A model generated the notes under the pieces. That model was not told the origin of the DNA. It made no database searches and worked only from the letters and a program-made list of their open reading frames with translations. From Rhodoferax sp. (GTDB lineage: Bacteria > Pseudomonadota > Gammaproteobacteria > Burkholderiales > Burkholderiaceae_C), in NCBI RefSeq assembly GCF_010365055.1, contig NZ_JAAFHA010000004.1, forward strand, positions 1-64,000: a stretch of 64,000 nucleotides of DNA, written 5' to 3'. Both the position numbers and the translations under genes were made by a program. Below, piece after piece: positions 1-9,118 of this stretch (position 1 is the stretch's first letter; each line of letters begins with the position of its first letter).

Positions 1-945
1 ACGTTTGGCCAGAAAGGCTTCCAACGCCTTCGAATCGGGCTCGGCAGGCAGGGTGTCGCCATACTCCTGGGCCACCGCCACAATGCGCAGCCAGCGCTCG
101 GGCGAGCGCACCACCCGCCGCAATGAGGCGCCGCCCCGCCCCGCCAGATAGCGTGCGGTGCAGCCATTGGTGGCGATCATCACTTCCTCAATCAGTTGAC
201 GCGCGCGGTTTTGCACCTGCTGACGAATATCGACAACCTGTTCACCCTCAAACACGGCGCGCGGCTGAAAGGTCTCCAACTCCAGCGAGCCCTCCAGACG
301 CCGGCGCACGCGCAAACGCTGGGCCAGTGCATCCTGCGTACGCAGTTGCGTCTCCATGCCGGGCACGGCCGCCGCTGCAGCTGGCAGCGCGCCATCACCG
401 TCAATCCAGGCGCTGACGGCGTCATAGTCCAGCTTCGCCTTGTTGCGCACCCGGGCGCGGTACACCGTAGCGCCCGCCAGCGAGGCGTCGGCGTTGAAGA
501 CCATCTCGGTCACCAGCGCCAACCGATCCTCGGCAAAGTTGAGCGAGGTCAGGTCGGTGGACAGACGCTCGGGCAGCATCGGGAAAATGCGGGCCGACGT
601 GTACACCGAAGTCGTGTTGGTGAGCGCATGCTCATCAATGGCACTGCCCTTTTTGACCAGCGCGTCCACGTCGGCAATGGCCACCCACAGCCTCACCACG
701 CCCTGATCCAGCGACTCGCAAACCGTGAGCTGATCCAGATCGAGCGAATCGTCGTTGTCAATGGAGCACCACAGCAGAGCCGTCAGGTCATGGATATCAA
801 GACCGACCTCGCTGCCGGGTCCGGTGATCGCCACCAGCTCGCGTTCGACACGCACTGGAAATTCGGGCTCCAGCCCCCGCTCGGCCATGGCGCGGGTGGC
901 AATGCGGACGAGGTCGGAGCGGTGGTGGGGATGGTTTGGTTTCAT
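1..945 (-). CDS. RNB-domain exoribonuclease (RNase II/R family), 3' end outside window
   Basis: The first 315 codons are visible and the frame is still open at base 1, so the C-terminus is missing. The RNB signature SIDNDDSLDLDQ lies at residues 61-72 and carries the closely spaced acidic residues that bind magnesium in RNase II and RNase R. The family degrades single-stranded RNA processively from the 3' end. The N-terminus is short and shows no cold-shock OB domains, unlike Escherichia coli RNase R, so this is a short RNB protein of the kind seen in beta-proteobacteria. ATG at 943-945 has no strong ribosome site. Cellular substrate unknown. The next upstream gene on this strand ends at 1074, 128 bp away. 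Confidence 0.85.
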   Translation of the reverse strand, partial: MKPNHPHHRSDLVRIATRAMAERGLEPEFPVRVERELVAITGPGSEVGLDIHDLTALLWCSIDNDDSLDLDQLTVCESLDQGVVRLWVAIADVDALVKKGSAIDEHALTNTTSVYTSARIFPMLPERLSTDLTSLNFAEDRLALVTEMVFNADASLAGATVYRARVRNKAKLDYDAVSAWIDGDGALPAAAAAVPGMETQLRTQDALAQRLRVRRRLEGSLELETFQPRAVFEGEQVVDIRQQVQNRARQLIEEVMIATNGCTARYLAGRGGASLRRVVRSPERWLRIVAVAQEYGDTLPAEPDSKALEAFLAKR

Positions 946-1073
946 GGTGCCAATATACAGGCAGTGGTGGCGTTGCCACTGATCGGCAGTGTGATCCGCA
1001 GTCACAACTGAGCAGGCGGGCCGGCGCTGTGCGATCCGCTGGGTCAACTTCGGCGGCTGCTCATGCGAACTGC

Positions 1074-2624
1074 TCAGCCGAAGCTGCATTCAAAGTACAG
1101 GCCGCCCGGATCGCGTTGAATGGATGACAGGAACTTCTTCCTGGCGCCAGGCGACAAGCCTGACAGCTGTTGCGCCGTCGGCAGTTTTTCGTCCGATTGC
1201 ACCAAGCGCCCCGCGGTCTTCTCCATGAGCTTGTTGACTAGCGGATTGAACGGCATGTTCATCCACCGGTTCATGCGCGCCTGCGCTTTGAAGACCGGGA
1301 TGAAGGCCATCAGCGCCTCGCTGTTCATCTGCTCCAGACCGGCCGCACTGAGGGTCGCATTGTGGCTGCCATGGTGACCCACCTTGTAGAACACCGTGCG
1401 CGACAGCAACTCGGGCCCGGTCACATCGACCGAACCGGCCGCTGACCTGACCCGCCATTTGCGGTCTTGCCAGGACAACCAGTTGCCCACCTGTGCGTCG
1501 GCCGGGAACAAAAACACCTCGCCGGTGTCCTCAAACTCAAACGCTAGCACGACACAGGTATTGTTGGTGTGGGCGTCCAGGTTCAGCGCGAGGGTTTCAG
1601 CCGCCTGCGTCCAGTGTTCTTCGATCATTCGCCATTCCTCGCCCGGCGCATCCCAGGTGGCGACGATCAGGTCTTCCAGTCCCGGTGAGACGCGCGACTT
1701 TTTGCTGCTCTGCTGAAAACCTGAATCAAACGGGCAGTCGTCCAAAGGCGCATGCGCCTCTTCGCCGAGCGCCATCCGGCGGAAGGCTGCACCCAGGCTG
1801 GTCACCAGCCCAGCCTCGGCGGCCAGTTCATAGACCTCGCGGGCCTTCTTGCTGGGTGTGCTTTTCTTGATCAGGGATTCGTCCTGCGGTGGCCCCAGCA
1901 CAAACACCCGCCCCTGCGCCACGCCAGGCAGGGACATCGGGGCCTGCTCTGGATACAGGTAGCGGGTCTTGACGCCGCGCCGCTTCTGCAGGTACTCAAA
2001 GGCGGCCCGTGTGCGCTGAATGGGTTGGCCAGCGCCCGGCTCAGCCGCGGCCGGGTCGATGCCAAAAAAGCCGAGCATGGCAGCCAGCCCTTTGGATCGC
2101 TCCTGGGCGGCCAGGTTGGGCGAGCGTTGCAGCGCCAGCGTGGCCATCGCGAGCGCCTGGACCTTCTCGGCGCGCTCTTGGCGCAGACGCTGGCCCAGCT
2201 GGTTTTGCGGGTCTTCGGTCCAGCCATACCAGACTTCCCCGATGTCGATGGCGTCGAAAATCTTCTGCGCCTGCTGCGCGGAAAAGCCCGACGCATGGTC
2301 CCAGTGTTCGTGCGTCATCACCACAACGTCAAGCCGGCCCTCACAGGCCTGCGCAATATCCTCGGCCACCCGTTTCATCGTCTGCCGGGCACCGGTGGCC
2401 ATAGTGATGATGCCGCAATCAATCAGCACATTGAACAAGCCGCCGTCGGCCTTGGCAAACCGCAGCAGCAGACAATCGCCCAGGCCGTGCGCATACATGC
2501 GGATCCTGAGCCGGGGTGCAGCCCGCTGGGTTGGTGGAGCAACGCTCTTCGTAGCCGGGCCAGCGCGGGTTCTGGTCGCGCCTGGCGTGCTGGGCTTGCG
2601 TGTTGGGCTTGTCGTGCTCACCAT
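1074..2624 (-). CDS. ComEC-type metallo-beta-lactamase-fold hydrolase
   Basis: A 516-residue protein. The MBL metal motif HEHWDH is at residues 105-110, and a second histidine motif HHGSHN starts at residue 417. The pair (HxHxDH plus a late HHGS) is typical of the ComEC/Rec2 C-terminal and related MBL hydrolases rather than of beta-lactamases. No ComEC membrane domain or signal peptide is present, so it is probably cytosolic. The first 40 residues are rich in Thr, Pro, Arg and Ala and look disordered. About 300 residues separate the two motifs, more than in a minimal MBL domain, so an insert is likely. It is the last gene of a three-gene operon, starting 9 bp after the zinc peptidase. The substrate (nucleic acid, phosphodiester or other) cannot be told from sequence. 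Confidence 0.75.
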   Translation of the reverse strand: MVSTTSPTRKPSTPGATRTRAGPATKSVAPPTQRAAPRLRIRMYAHGLGDCLLLRFAKADGGLFNVLIDCGIITMATGARQTMKRVAEDIAQACEGRLDVVVMTHEHWDHASGFSAQQAQKIFDAIDIGEVWYGWTEDPQNQLGQRLRQERAEKVQALAMATLALQRSPNLAAQERSKGLAAMLGFFGIDPAAAEPGAGQPIQRTRAAFEYLQKRRGVKTRYLYPEQAPMSLPGVAQGRVFVLGPPQDESLIKKSTPSKKAREVYELAAEAGLVTSLGAAFRRMALGEEAHAPLDDCPFDSGFQQSSKKSRVSPGLEDLIVATWDAPGEEWRMIEEHWTQAAETLALNLDAHTNNTCVVLAFEFEDTGEVFLFPADAQVGNWLSWQDRKWRVRSAAGSVDVTGPELLSRTVFYKVGHHGSHNATLSAAGLEQMNSEALMAFIPVFKAQARMNRWMNMPFNPLVNKLMEKTAGRLVQSDEKLPTAQQLSGLSPGARKKFLSSIQRDPGGLYFECSFG

Positions 2625-2633
2625 GGCCGCCTC

Positions 2634-4583
2634 TCAGTAGTCGCTGTGCAGCATGCAAAAAGGCTCATTTGCCTGCAAAGTCGCGCTGTCGCCAAAGTAG
2701 GTCTCCCGGAGCGACAGGCCCCGTTCAATCCGAATTTGCTTGTAGGCCTGAATCGCCTCCAGCCTGGCGGCATCGTTGATGGGACGCGTGATCGCGTAGC
2801 GCAAGGTGGGCGATTCACCTTCCATATCGAAAATCAGCGTGCTGCCGCCGCGAAAATCAAAGCTGCCCTTGGCCGCATCGTCCGGATCGATCGGCATGGC
2901 GCGCAGGCGCTGCGTCATTGAAATGATCAACTGCTTCATGATCAGTCCATCCGGTGTCACGCGCAGCGTCGGCAGCACGGAATGAACCTCAAACGATGGC
3001 AAGCCGGAGGCGCGGTAACTCAGGCCGGACATGCCGGCGTCCAGGTTCATGTTCAGCCCCGTCACTTTCATGAAGTTCTCACGCTGCAGCGTGGCGTGGT
3101 CTTCGAACACGCTGCGAAGGAATTCATGGGCCGCGATTCTCGCCTCGCGCAAGGTGTTGAATACTTCTTCCCGGTCCTGCAGGTAGAGCGACTTGCTGAT
3201 CAAATCCTTCAGCTCAATCGCCAGCAATGCCAGCGCATTCCACTGGGTGCCGTCGGCGTCCGAATCCTCATACTCAAGTCGGGCGTAAGGCCAGCGCAGT
3301 TGCTCTTCTGACAGCGTTTTCAAGCCTTGCGGGATGATGCCCCAGCGGCGAAACGACTCGATCAGCGCCACCCGGTAGCCGTGTTTGTCGTTGGCGACCA
3401 TGTCGTAGTCGGCCGTGATCAGAGCCCGCAGATAGTCACCGTAGCTGATGTCGAACGGTGGGCAATAGTCCAGCGCACGGATGCAGATGCCCAAGTAATG
3501 TTGCGCCGTTTTGGTAGCCTCCTGCGCCAGGGCATCCACGAGGTACGGATGCAGGGCACCCTGCGGCAATACGCCGGAGCCGGCGCTGGCCAGGGCAATG
3601 ATGCGTTTGGTGCGCACCTTGTAGATCGCCAGGAACGCCGAGAACATGGCAGCCACCAGAATGGCGCCGCGTTCATGCGGTTCCTTGGCGTCACGCAGAC
3701 GCAGCGGGTTGGGTTCAACCAGCCGCCACACGCCGTCTGCGCCCACTTCACCAATGGCATTGCGCAGCGCCCCATAGCGGCCAGTGGCTTCCCCGAACTG
3801 CTGCGCGAGTTCACCCAGCAGCGACTGTGTTTCCAGATCGCCGCGGGTACGCGCGATCTGGTGTCGCAGTACCTCGGGAAAAGTGAAGTGTTGAAAAAGC
3901 GCAACCAGGTCGGCAAAGGCCTCATGAAAGGCCAGCGTGTCAGGGTGGTTGTCTTCGACATAGCGGCGGTGCATTCCGTCCAGCAGGGCGTGCGTGGTTT
4001 CATGCGCCACGATGTCTTGCGACAGGCAGCTGAACACGGTGCCGGTCAAGCCCTGGAAGTAGCCAAACAGCAGTGCCTTTTTCTGTGGGCTGTAGTAGGC
4101 ATTGGCCGCGCGCATCGCATGCGGGTAGATGCGCAGTGTTCGCACAAAGCTCTCCTGCAGTCCGGCTTCAGCCCGGGGGTCCACGCGGGGCGACCACAAC
4201 ACCTGGCGCCCCAGCGCGTGTTCAAAGTGGGTGATGGTGTTCATGGCCACGGCATACGCCATCTGCTGGTGAAATTGCGGATTGCCTTCAGACGGTGCCA
4301 GCCCGTCCTGCGCCAGCAGGTTGGTCGCATTCAGGTCAACCGGTTCATACCAGCACGCGCTGGCCGGGTCATAGTCAACCACCTCCACATACTCGCCACG
4401 GGGCCCCGGTTTGAGGTTGCCTTCCCACGGAATCTCGAACACGGTGTGATTGATGGCCGCCGTCTCCAGCCGCATCGACAAACTGGGATCAAAAGCATAG
4501 CCTCGCAAGCGCCGAAATGGGGGCCGGTTCGCCAGTTGCTCCGGCGGGCTTTCACGGTACTCGGCGCTGGGCAAGGGCATCAT
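2634..4583 (-). CDS. Thermolysin-like (gluzincin) zinc metallopeptidase
   Basis: A 649-residue protein with HETTHALLDG at residues 194-203, the HExxH zinc site with catalytic Glu195. HEAFADLVALF follows at 220-230, where Glu221 matches the third zinc ligand of the thermolysin-type (M4) glutamate zincins. No signal peptide or propeptide is obvious, so unlike secreted M4 proteases it probably acts inside the cell or leaves by another route. The C-terminal 300 residues match nothing I recognise. It sits 22 bp downstream of the patatin gene and 9 bp upstream of the MBL gene, which suggests co-translation. The start is one of two adjacent ATGs; CAGGAG lies somewhat far upstream. Peptidase chemistry is well supported, the substrate is unknown. 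Confidence 0.75.
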   Translation of the reverse strand: MMPLPSAEYRESPPEQLANRPPFRRLRGYAFDPSLSMRLETAAINHTVFEIPWEGNLKPGPRGEYVEVVDYDPASACWYEPVDLNATNLLAQDGLAPSEGNPQFHQQMAYAVAMNTITHFEHALGRQVLWSPRVDPRAEAGLQESFVRTLRIYPHAMRAANAYYSPQKKALLFGYFQGLTGTVFSCLSQDIVAHETTHALLDGMHRRYVEDNHPDTLAFHEAFADLVALFQHFTFPEVLRHQIARTRGDLETQSLLGELAQQFGEATGRYGALRNAIGEVGADGVWRLVEPNPLRLRDAKEPHERGAILVAAMFSAFLAIYKVRTKRIIALASAGSGVLPQGALHPYLVDALAQEATKTAQHYLGICIRALDYCPPFDISYGDYLRALITADYDMVANDKHGYRVALIESFRRWGIIPQGLKTLSEEQLRWPYARLEYEDSDADGTQWNALALLAIELKDLISKSLYLQDREEVFNTLREARIAAHEFLRSVFEDHATLQRENFMKVTGLNMNLDAGMSGLSYRASGLPSFEVHSVLPTLRVTPDGLIMKQLIISMTQRLRAMPIDPDDAAKGSFDFRGGSTLIFDMEGESPTLRYAITRPINDAARLEAIQAYKQIRIERGLSLRETYFGDSATLQANEPFCMLHSDY

Positions 4584-4605
4584 GGGTCAATGTGCTCCTG
4601 ACGTG

Positions 4606-5616
4606 CTACGCCAACAGTTCAGGCGCGTAGACCCTGATGCGCGATTCGACCAATGCCCCGCCATGACGGACCAGCACCGCTCTTTGGGCTGCATTCAATG
4701 ACGTGAGGTTCGTCTTAATAGAACTGGCAAATTGTGCATCGCCGTCTTGCGCTTGCCCATTGGTGCTGTCGATCGAAAACCACATGGGTTTGGGCCCGAC
4801 CCCGGCCTGGTGGCGATGCTGCATCCGGTCGAATTCAAGCCCACGGATTTGCTCCATCATGATGTCGAGCGCCGCCTTCAAAACCATGCCGCCGGACTCG
4901 GTGGGTTGCGCATCATTGGCAAACGGTTTGCCACCATCGCTGACGATCAGGTAGTCGATCGCGTTGCGCGGACGCAGCGTCGGGTTCACACCCATGTTGT
5001 CATAAACCCCGCCGTCCGCCAGCGTGACATAGTCAACTTGCGCGGCCGGTTCATATTCCGGGGCATCAATCCTCAGCGGGGGAAACACGGGTGGAAACGC
5101 CGATGACGCAGCAACGGCGCGTGCCAGGCTGAAGTTCGCCGCCCCGACCACGCCCAGTTCATGCTCCCCCATTTCTTCGGGACCGGCCCCACCGGCGACA
5201 AAGAAAAACATGTTGCCGGTCGACAGGTTGGTGGCGTTGAGATAGAGGCGGGGACCAGACCGCAGGGCGCTCAGACTGGCCCCCTTGAACAGATCACGGT
5301 CATAGGTTTTCGCCAACTTATCCAGGCGACTCTCGAACGGATCGAGAATGCCGCCAATGACGGAACTCACCGCGATGGAACGGGTGGCCAGGTAGTTTTC
5401 GAGCTCGTCAAGGACCGTGGCACGCTGCCAGTTCAGCGCCACAAAGGCACCCGCAATGCTGCCGCCGCTCACGCAGGACAGCAGGTCAACGCGGGACAAC
5501 AACCCAAGGCTCTGCAGCTTTCGCATCACCCCCAGATGAAATGCAGCGGCGCGAAACCCGCCGCCCGACAAAGCGAGCGCAATTCTTCGCTCTTGACCGT
5601 CAACAGTGATCGCCAT
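4606..5616 (-). CDS. Patatin-like phospholipase
   Basis: A 336-residue protein from ATG at 5614-5616, chosen because GGAGG lies just upstream; a longer frame reaches 5694. Patatin features in order: oxyanion loop SGGGFRAAAF at residues 17-26, nucleophile Ser53 in SGGSIAG, the AFPPVFPP segment near 174-181, and catalytic Asp201 in LADGGVYDN. All Ser-Asp dyad residues are present, so an active lipid acyl hydrolase is expected. There is no clear signal peptide or membrane segment. It is the first gene of the operon with a zinc peptidase and an MBL-fold hydrolase. Patatins serve as effectors in bacterial toxins and in some anti-phage systems (CapV in CBASS), but also in housekeeping; the family alone does not decide. 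Confidence 0.85.
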   Translation of the reverse strand: MAITVDGQERRIALALSGGGFRAAAFHLGVMRKLQSLGLLSRVDLLSCVSGGSIAGAFVALNWQRATVLDELENYLATRSIAVSSVIGGILDPFESRLDKLAKTYDRDLFKGASLSALRSGPRLYLNATNLSTGNMFFFVAGGAGPEEMGEHELGVVGAANFSLARAVAASSAFPPVFPPLRIDAPEYEPAAQVDYVTLADGGVYDNMGVNPTLRPRNAIDYLIVSDGGKPFANDAQPTESGGMVLKAALDIMMEQIRGLEFDRMQHRHQAGVGPKPMWFSIDSTNGQAQDGDAQFASSIKTNLTSLNAAQRAVLVRHGGALVESRIRVYAPELLA

Positions 5617-5827
5617 ATTTCCTCCATTCATGCTGGCACCGCAAGCCAACTGCACTCTATGGCTCGGGCGCCCTGCCGGATTGACATTTCTCAAGGGCCA
5701 CGACGACGACGACGCTTGATAGCGATCAATACCAAGGCTGGACTCGTCTCTACCATGAGCGCCTCAACGAGCCGCGTGCGGACCCGCCCCGCTGCGGCGA
5801 ATTCAAGGCGGGGATGAGAGGCAAGCG

Positions 5828-7288
5828 ATGACAACCTACCCGATGAGCCCCGGCGACGCGGCCTGGTTTCACATGGACGGCCCGGCGAATCTGGCCATCA
5901 TGAACGGTCTTCTGATCACGCGGCAAGCGCTCGACTTCAACCGCGTGCCCGCCGTCTACCGCGAGCGACTGATGGGCTTTGAGCGCTTTCGCCAACGGGT
6001 AGTAGAGGTCGGCCTGCCGTTCGCAACGCCGCACTGGCAGAACATGCCGAACTTCGACATCGACCAGCATCTGCACCACATCGCGCTGGCCGAGCCCAAC
6101 GACCAAAGCGCCTTGCGCACGCTGGTCAGCGATATTGCCAGCACGCCGCTGGACCACAGCCAGCCCCTGTGGCAGGTGTATGTGGTGGATGGCGTGGAAG
6201 ACGGCAGCGCGCTGATCATGCGCGTGCACCACTGCATCGCGGACGGCACCGGGATGATGACGGTGATCGGCAAGCTCTTTGACACCGGGCCCGGAACGCC
6301 GATCCGGACTGACGCGCCGGCTGACGCCACGCCTGCTGGCCACCCCGCGGGCGATGGGCTACTGGCACCCGCGCTCAAAGCCATCGAGCGCACCGTCCGC
6401 AGTGCGATGGCAATGGCCGGTGACACGGTGGATGTCGTCATGCATCCCCGGCAAGCGCTCGACACGGCGACCACCGTGCTGGGTGGTGCCGGCATGCTGG
6501 TGAGCGAGCTACTGAAAACAAACGATCCGCAATCCCCCTTCAAAGGGGAGTTTGGACCGCACAAGCAGGTGGCCTGGTCAAGGCCGGTCCCCATTGAGGA
6601 CATCAAGGCCATTGGTGCACGCTATGGCGCCAAGGTCAATGACGTATTGGTCGCCGCCATGACCGGCGCGCTGCGCAGCTACCTGAAGGGGCGCGGCGTC
6701 GACGTGAACCACACCTCCCTGCGCGCCATGGTTCCCGTGGATCTGCGCCCTCCTGAGCGCCTGGGCCAGCTCGGCAATGAGTTCGGCCTGGTGATCCTCG
6801 ATCTGGCGGTGACCAGCGCCGGCCCGGTGCAACGCCTAGCGATCACGCGGGCGCGCATGGACGCGCTCAAGCGCTCACCGGAGCCCGTTGCGACACTCAT
6901 GCTGATGGAGATTCTGGGCCGTGCGCCCAAGGCCTTGGAAGACTTCTCCAACGTGTTGTTCGGCCGCAAGGCCAGCCTCGTCATGAGCAATGTCGTGGGC
7001 CCGCGTGAAGTGCTGTACCTGGCCGGTGTTCCGATCGACCGCATGATCTCCTGGGCGCCGCATCCAGGCCACGAGCTCGGCATGACCATCACCATCCTGA
7101 GCTACCACGGATTTGCCACTTTGTCTGTGATCGGTGATGCGCGACTGGTGCCCGATCCACAGACCATCTCCGACCAGTTCCAGCACGAATTCCAGATCCT
7201 GCTGCGCACGTCAAGGGCGCGCACTGACCGGGCGCCGCCCAAGCGGGTCCAGGCAAAGCCCGCGCCCGCGCGCCGCCGAACGCCCTGA
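5828..7288 (+). CDS. Wax ester synthase/diacylglycerol acyltransferase (WS/DGAT)
   Basis: A 486-residue protein. The acyltransferase motif HHCIADG (HHxxxDG) lies at residues 134-140, after the typical N-terminal MSPGDAAWFHMD segment. The family esterifies fatty alcohols or diacylglycerols with acyl-CoA to make storage wax esters or triacylglycerols at the inner membrane. The C-terminal part holds the usual NDVLVAAMTGALR and SNVVGP-type segments. It is transcribed divergently from the patatin operon, with 211 bp between the two starts, so it need not be related to it. AGAGG about 8 bp upstream of the ATG supports the start. Confidence 0.9.
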   Translation: MTTYPMSPGDAAWFHMDGPANLAIMNGLLITRQALDFNRVPAVYRERLMGFERFRQRVVEVGLPFATPHWQNMPNFDIDQHLHHIALAEPNDQSALRTLVSDIASTPLDHSQPLWQVYVVDGVEDGSALIMRVHHCIADGTGMMTVIGKLFDTGPGTPIRTDAPADATPAGHPAGDGLLAPALKAIERTVRSAMAMAGDTVDVVMHPRQALDTATTVLGGAGMLVSELLKTNDPQSPFKGEFGPHKQVAWSRPVPIEDIKAIGARYGAKVNDVLVAAMTGALRSYLKGRGVDVNHTSLRAMVPVDLRPPERLGQLGNEFGLVILDLAVTSAGPVQRLAITRARMDALKRSPEPVATLMLMEILGRAPKALEDFSNVLFGRKASLVMSNVVGPREVLYLAGVPIDRMISWAPHPGHELGMTITILSYHGFATLSVIGDARLVPDPQTISDQFQHEFQILLRTSRARTDRAPPKRVQAKPAPARRRTP

Positions 7289-7372
7289 AGGCCGACGCAG
7301 TGCTGCTGGCACAATGCAGCGGCACTGGCGCCGCTGGTGGCACGGTGTTTGACCTGACACGGGGTACTTGAT

Positions 7373-7984
7373 ATGGCTGGCCCAACGACTGAATTTTGGC
7401 AAGAGCGATTTGAAAAAAAAGAGACCGGTTGGGACCGAGGCATTCCAAGCCCTCAGTTACTCGCCTGGCTGGCCAGCGGCGCCCTGCAACCCTGTCGCAT
7501 CGCTGTGCCGGGCTGCGGCAGCGGCTGGGAAGTGGCGGAACTGGCCCAGCGCGGCTTTGACGTCGTCGGCCTCGACTACACCGCTGCGGCGGTAGCGGGG
7601 ACACGCGCGCTTTGTGAGGCCCGAGACCTGAAGGCGCAAGTTCTTCAAGCCGACGTATTGAGCTACCAGCCGGATAAGAAATTTGCCGCCATCTACGAGC
7701 AAACCTGCCTGTGCGCGATTCATCCCGAGCACTGGGTCGACTACGCACGGCAATTGCACCAATGGCTGGAACCGCAGGGCAGCCTCTGGATACTGTTCAT
7801 GCAAATGATTCGACCCGCGGCCACCGAAGAGGGCTTGATTCAGGGGCCGCCTTACCACTGCGACATCAATGCCATGCGCGCCTTGTTCCCGCAAAGGGAT
7901 TGGATTTGGCCCAAGCCACCCTACACCAAGGTATCTCATCCCAATCTATCCCATGAGTTGGCGCTGCAATTGATCCGCCGATGA
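7373..7984 (+). CDS. SAM-dependent methyltransferase of the thiopurine methyltransferase (TPMT) type
   Basis: A 203-residue protein with FWQERFEKKETGWD at the N-terminus, typical of the TPMT-like class I methyltransferases, followed by the glycine-rich SAM motif VPGCGSGWEV at residues 45-54. It should transfer the methyl group of S-adenosylmethionine to a small thiol or other chalcogen compound. The length is close to that of bacterial TPMT proteins. It follows the WS/DGAT gene on the same strand by 84 bp, with no sign of functional coupling. Exact substrate unknown. Confidence 0.8.
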   Translation: MAGPTTEFWQERFEKKETGWDRGIPSPQLLAWLASGALQPCRIAVPGCGSGWEVAELAQRGFDVVGLDYTAAAVAGTRALCEARDLKAQVLQADVLSYQPDKKFAAIYEQTCLCAIHPEHWVDYARQLHQWLEPQGSLWILFMQMIRPAATEEGLIQGPPYHCDINAMRALFPQRDWIWPKPPYTKVSHPNLSHELALQLIRR

Positions 7985-8024
7985 ACTCCCGCTGTTTCAC
8001 GGCAATGCCACCCTCGATGCCAAT

Positions 8025-8237
8025 TTGATCGAAACCGCCTATCGGGTGCTGGATCGCTATTTCGACAAAATTGCTGACGCGCCAAGCTTGAGTGAGAACG
8101 TGACTGTCTTGCGCACGCGTCTTGCCACCAACAGCAATCGGCCGGCGCTCGGTGAACCAAGGCGCCAGGCCGGCGGTTTGACGCTGCGCACCGGCGGCGC
8201 GGCCACCAAAGCGGCTAGCCCCATGGCACCCGATTGA
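8025..8237 (+). CDS. Small possible reading frame or gene remnant, unrecognised
   Basis: An open frame runs from the stop codon at 7971 to 8237, with a TTG at 8025 as the only usual start codon and no ribosome site. Its first half (YRVLDRYFDKIADAP) has coding-like codon choice and amphipathic character; the rest is low in information. It may be the 3' piece of a decayed gene or chance. The opposite strand is also open here. No family recognised. Confidence 0.2.
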   Translation: MIETAYRVLDRYFDKIADAPSLSENVTVLRTRLATNSNRPALGEPRRQAGGLTLRTGGAATKAASPMAPD

Positions 8238-8248
8238 GGCCAAGCGAA

Positions 8249-8467
8249 TCAGTAGTGGGGCGGCAAATCATCGTGCGGCGAGCGCGACCCCACCACGCCC
8301 TCATCGCGGGGCTGCTCACGCAGTTGCGCCAGCTCACGCATCAGCAGGTCAATCTGTTCCTGTTGGCGCACGATGACCTGGTCCAGCTGATCCAGCAAGT
8401 CCTCGGTGAAAGCAGCCTTGATCTCAAGCGCCATCAGGCGCTGTTCGGTGTCGTTGGGTTTGTCCAT
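8249..8467 (-). CDS. slyX: SlyX family coiled-coil protein
   Basis: From the ATG at 8465-8467 this is 72 residues; an in-frame ATG 24 bp upstream is also possible. The sequence is a short heptad-rich helix (EQRLMALEIKAAF, then QQEQIDLLMRELAQL) ending in DLPPHY, the hallmark C-terminus of SlyX. The molecular role of SlyX is not established; it forms a coiled coil. An AGGGGC stretch before the chosen start is a weak ribosome site. It is convergent with the small frame at 8025-8237. Confidence 0.85.
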   Translation of the reverse strand: MDKPNDTEQRLMALEIKAAFTEDLLDQLDQVIVRQQEQIDLLMRELAQLREQPRDEGVVGSRSPHDDLPPHY

Positions 8468-8656
8468 GCCCCTATTGGACATGAAACCGCACTGCACACC
8501 CACTCGTCACCGCCCGCCGCGCCCATTCAACAGCAAAATGGAAAATGGACATGGTTCCGGCACAACGTTACCTACCGCACAGACGTTGCCGCGGGGCCCC
8601 CATACATTGGCCCCCAACCGGTCCGCACCCCGCGCAGCCGAATCAGGAGTCCTTCC

Positions 8657-9022
8657 ATGAACCACCTTCGCACAAGTTTCACCTCGCCGGATGGCGGGGT
8701 CGGCGACCTCGTGGTGCGTACACACACGCCACAGCAATGGTGGCATCGCCTGCCCGCCGGACTGCAGACACCGGTCTGGTCGACCATTCTGGGAAGTCTG
8801 ATCATCCTGGGCATGCTGCTGGCCTTCCATCAGGTCGTGCATGGAGCCGTCCAGCAAAGCGAGTTACGGCACAAGACCAACGCCCTGCATGCCGAGGCGA
8901 CTGGGCGCTGCAAGATTTTGCCAGGCCGAGGCGCAAGCGACGGTTGTCTGCTGCAATTGGCAAGCCAATGGGGCGAGCAGACAGTGGCCGTCGCTTCGCC
9001 TGATTTACTATCATTTGAATAG
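8657..9022 (+). CDS. Small single-pass membrane protein, unrecognised
   Basis: 121 residues from ATG 8657, chosen over a longer frame because AGGAGT sits 6 bp upstream. One clear hydrophobic segment (VWSTILGSLIILGMLLAFHQVV, about residues 38-59) suggests a single membrane span; the segment after it is polar and has two cysteines. No family recognised. The stop codon TAG at 9020-9022 lies inside a copy of the dispersed 48-bp element, so the last residues and the terminator codon come from the repeat. The original C-terminus may have been replaced. Confidence 0.6.
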   Translation: MNHLRTSFTSPDGGVGDLVVRTHTPQQWWHRLPAGLQTPVWSTILGSLIILGMLLAFHQVVHGAVQQSELRHKTNALHAEATGRCKILPGRGASDGCLLQLASQWGEQTVAVASPDLLSFE

Positions 9023-9054
9023 CTGTACACGCTTATTCTACGGGGGCTATAGGC
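9007..9054 (+). repeat. Dispersed 48-bp element, copy A
   Basis: Forward copy: ACTAT-loop-ATAGC hairpin, then the ACGGGGGCTATAGGC block. It overlaps the end of the small membrane protein gene and supplies its stop codon. In the reverse frame used by the coding copies it has a TAA. Confidence 0.85.
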
Positions 9055-9118
9055 ATAAATAGACCAGATTCACGCGCCAGTGCACGGCGCGACACATCGC
9101 CTTGGCAGGCCGCGCCGG

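Noticed and set aside
196-1011. Plus-strand frame of 271 codons at the window start
   Set aside because: Antisense to the RNB ribonuclease, whose SIDNDDSLDLDQ motif proves the minus strand.
1752-4601. Long plus-strand frames (1752-2921 and 3327-4601)
   Set aside because: They lie antisense to the MBL and zinc peptidase genes, whose catalytic motifs are clear. Composition is typical of GC-rich shadow frames (many Arg, Gln, His) with no domain.
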